From positions 1 to 9,035 of the forward strand of contig JAITKG010000070.1 in NCBI GenBank assembly GCA_031278495.1: a stretch of DNA of 9,035 bases. The letters are read 5' to 3'. Source of the DNA: Prevotellaceae bacterium. GTDB lineage: Bacteria; Bacteroidota; Bacteroidia; Bacteroidales; UBA932. The position numbers were made by a program, and so were the translations under genes. The notes below the pieces were generated by a model that searched no databases, was not told the DNA's origin, and saw only the letters and a list, made by a program, of their open reading frames with translations. Positions 6,998-9,035 of the stretch are shown piece after piece (position 1 is the stretch's first letter; each line of letters starts with the position of its first letter).

Positions 6998-9035
6998 TTA
7001 ATTAACCACTATGTTAACTGTTTGTTGGCTACCATCCGGTTGCGACACTTGCAGCACGTAGAGCCCATGTGCCAAGCCGCCAATATCTATAGTATTCTGC
7101 ACGCCGGATAACGACAGATTGCCTTTCACCAACGTACCGTTACTGCTATAGATATTCGCTACCGAACCTTTGGGCAAATCCGCCGATTGAAGCGTCAGCG
7201 AAGCGCCTTGCGTTATGGGATTGGGATATACCACTAAGGAAGAAGCCGCGCTCACGTGCGGAGTAAACGGACATACTGCTAAGGGTAAACCCTTGTCGGT
7301 CGTCAAATGCACTGCATAGGTCGCCGCCGTTCCTTCCGGCACATAGAGATACGGATTGTTTCCATCATGGATAGCCGCGCCGTCGCGGAACCACAGGAAC
7401 TCTACAAAAGAATAACCGCCATTATACAATGGATTGTTGTTCACAGCCGGTACATCATTCCATGGATAAACAATAAGTTCGGTGGCAGGAAGCCCCACTC
7501 TCAGGACAGCCTCGCCGCTTAGCCGTTTATCGGAACGGCTGGTTACCAATACACGGTAATTACCGGCGTCAGCCACCGTTATTGCCCTAACCTCATGGCT
7601 GCTCGAAGTTGCCGTGCCGCTGGTAATAATTTCGGGACCTGTATTCGTCCATACGCCATTTACCTGTTGTTGCCATTGGTACTTCACATTCAAACCGGTG
7701 GCAGCCACTTTAAAAGTATGGTTTCCACCTATACAAACGACTGTGCCCGCAGGCTGCTGCGTGATTTCCATCGGGAAAGCCGTTACGGTCAGCACGCCGG
7801 GAGCTGCAACAAATACATATTTGTCGGTATACGTGCCGGAAGCCAAGCCATCAAACAAAGGAGCGACCTGATAGGTTCCTGCCGGCGACAGCGTGGTAGC
7901 AAGCGTAGTGAATTTCACTAATTTCAAAATGTCGTCCGCCTCATTGCCCGGTTGCAAGCCGTCCTTAATAAAGGAAATGAAGGGCGGATTTTCGTTTGCT
8001 TCCACCTTGACCGTATCCCTAACGCCAATAGTAATGTAGCCTTTGGAATACACGCCCGCCGAGTCTGACAGGGTGGACTCGAAGAACGGGTCTTCGTCAT
8101 ACACCGCCGTTACTTTGTAGTAAACCGTATCCGCTTGCGGAGGTTTGGTATCTTCGTATTCCCTGTTCTTGACATTTTTAGCGATAAGTTCCCCGTCCCG
8201 GTAGATATTGTAGGCTATTGGCGATACGCCGCCTACCAGAGTTATGGAAATATTCCAGTTGACATTCAAGTTTCCTCCCGAAGCGTTTAATAATGATTCA
8301 AACGGACCACCGTCTATCGCAATTAAATCACCTTTGCCGGCTACCGCAGGCCCGGCGTCGCATCCGGGTACAAAGTTTTTGCTTCCGGACGCTTGCGTAA
8401 ATGCATAACTAACGAGCAAGTCTTTGGTAATATCTATGGGTACCGGCTGCGTTAGTTCGATAGTATTAAAGTTCTCGGCAGGCAAGCTTACAGTTATCGG
8501 TTGTGTGTATACTACTGTTTTGCCCTGCCAAATCTTCAAAACCATATTTGCGCCGATATTTTTTATAGCTATTTCCACCGCTTTTATGGAAGCATTTTTA
8601 TATTCCCTCAGGTCGGACGGCTCAAATTTAGCAGCTACTTCTATATTGCCGCCGGAAGCCGTTCCTATAGCATCTTCAAATACGCCGTTGTCCCAGCGGA
8701 TAACTGATTTGTCGCCGGGCGCCAAACTTTGCAGGCGTAGCGATTCTTTCAAGGGACTTGCCAACCGGTTTTTCGCCGCAGTGCGTTCCCATTTAACACG
8801 CGTTTTTTCGCTTTGTTTTGCAGCAACTTTTTCCAGTGTGGCAGATAGCGGTTGCGCAACTGCGCTGGCATTTGCACTGAGTTTGGCGGGCGCAGATACC
8901 GGCACTGGACCGATACCAATGGCGATATCATCTATAAAGAGAATAAATGAGTTATTAGAAACGCCATTGATGGCAACATATTTGGCTTCCGCCGGAATGG
9001 TATAGCTATATTTTGTCCATGTATCCGGAACCTCT
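6998..9035 (-). CDS. T9SS-secreted multidomain adhesin-like protein (5' part missing)
   Basis: The frame stays open to the right edge, giving 678 residues of a longer protein. A GTG at 8903-8905 is only an internal valine. In the fragment, residues 1-40 (TWTKYSYTIPA, KYVAI, FILFIDDIAIG) are the end of a cleaved-adhesin / choice-of-anchor J-type domain as in gingipain adhesins. Residues 44-110 are an Ala/Lys-rich linker. About 113-268 is a beta-sandwich that often accompanies such domains (RWDNGVF, VLKIWQG, GCDAGPA, KGDLIAIDGGP). About 272-330 is fibronectin III-like (AYNIYRDGELI, VYYKVTAVY). About 341-420 resembles an MBG-type domain (GTYTDKYVFVAAPGVLTVTAF). About 423-513 is Ig-like (PAGTVVCIGG, YQWQQQ, DAGNYRVLV). 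Then comes a YPWND segment, and at 599-678 the T9SS type A sorting domain (VVYPNPITQGASLTL, VANIYSSNGTLV, GLAHGLYVLQV). The protein should cross the outer membrane by T9SS and be released or anchored to surface lipopolysaccharide. A catalytic domain could lie outside the window. Confidence 0.9.
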   Translation of the reverse strand, partial: EVPDTWTKYSYTIPAEAKYVAINGVSNNSFILFIDDIAIGIGPVPVSAPAKLSANASAVAQPLSATLEKVAAKQSEKTRVKWERTAAKNRLASPLKESLRLQSLAPGDKSVIRWDNGVFEDAIGTASGGNIEVAAKFEPSDLREYKNASIKAVEIAIKNIGANMVLKIWQGKTVVYTQPITVSLPAENFNTIELTQPVPIDITKDLLVSYAFTQASGSKNFVPGCDAGPAVAGKGDLIAIDGGPFESLLNASGGNLNVNWNISITLVGGVSPIAYNIYRDGELIAKNVKNREYEDTKPPQADTVYYKVTAVYDEDPFFESTLSDSAGVYSKGYITIGVRDTVKVEANENPPFISFIKDGLQPGNEADDILKLVKFTTLATTLSPAGTYQVAPLFDGLASGTYTDKYVFVAAPGVLTVTAFPMEITQQPAGTVVCIGGNHTFKVAATGLNVKYQWQQQVNGVWTNTGPEIITSGTATSSSHEVRAITVADAGNYRVLVTSRSDKRLSGEAVLRVGLPATELIVYPWNDVPAVNNNPLYNGGYSFVEFLWFRDGAAIHDGNNPYLYVPEGTAATYAVHLTTDKGLPLAVCPFTPHVSAASSLVVYPNPITQGASLTLQSADLPKGSVANIYSSNGTLVKGNLSLSGVQNTIDIGGLAHGLYVLQVSQPDGSQQTVNIVVN

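Noticed and set aside
8424..9005. 193-codon plus-strand open frame opposite the T9SS protein
   Set aside because: The minus-strand frame across the same region encodes recognisable adhesin-type domains in continuity with the sorting domain, so the plus-strand frame is a shadow.
1..9035. CRISPR array, tRNA, insertion sequence or phage module
   Set aside because: No regularly spaced repeats, cloverleaf-like sequence, transposase motif or terminal inverted repeats with target duplications were seen.

Overview
The window comes from a Bacteroidota genome, most likely order Bacteroidales. The evidence is an adjacent SusC/SusD outer-membrane uptake pair, Bacteroidota-type lipoproteins with short leaders, A-rich start regions without a clear Shine-Dalgarno, and a C-terminal type IX secretion (T9SS) sorting domain. 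T9SS cargo argues against Bacteroides proper and fits lineages such as Porphyromonadaceae, Tannerellaceae, Dysgonomonadaceae or relatives. I cannot name the species.

Layout. The left edge holds the last 49 codons of a plus-strand gene (stop at 150-152) that I do not recognise. A non-coding convergent spacer follows (153-455). It contains several small inverted repeats and ends in a perfect 16-bp hairpin with a T-run, which is the terminator of the leftward genes. Everything else is coded on the minus strand. In order of transcription (right to left) it comprises: the 3' part of a large secreted multidomain T9SS protein (9035-6998, start outside the window), a 278-aa outer-membrane beta-barrel protein (6909-6073), a full-length SusC-like TonB-dependent receptor (6030-2857), its SusD-like surface lipoprotein (2838-1342), and a 285-aa lipoprotein with a fibronectin-III-like domain (1313-456) in the place usually held by SusE/SusF-type surface binding proteins.

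How they work together. SusC and SusD form the lidded, TonB-powered importer. The terminal lipoprotein probably helps to capture ligand at the cell surface. The four genes from the barrel to the lipoprotein have gaps of about 42, 18 and 28 bases and end at one strong terminator, so they look like one operon. The T9SS protein is separated by 88 bases containing a hairpin without a T-run and may be on the same or a separate transcript. No glycosidase, peptidase, sulfatase or regulator lies in the window, so the transported substrate cannot be read from this sequence. The neighbouring T9SS adhesin-type protein (end of a cleaved-adhesin-like domain at the right edge) leaves open a RagAB-like peptide system as well as a glycan system.

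I saw no tRNA, rRNA, CRISPR array, insertion sequence or phage gene. The genes belong to well-known families. The less ordinary points are the unannotated gene end at the left edge, the false start of the right-edge gene, the structured spacer, and the barrel gene and T9SS gene placed directly upstream of susC.
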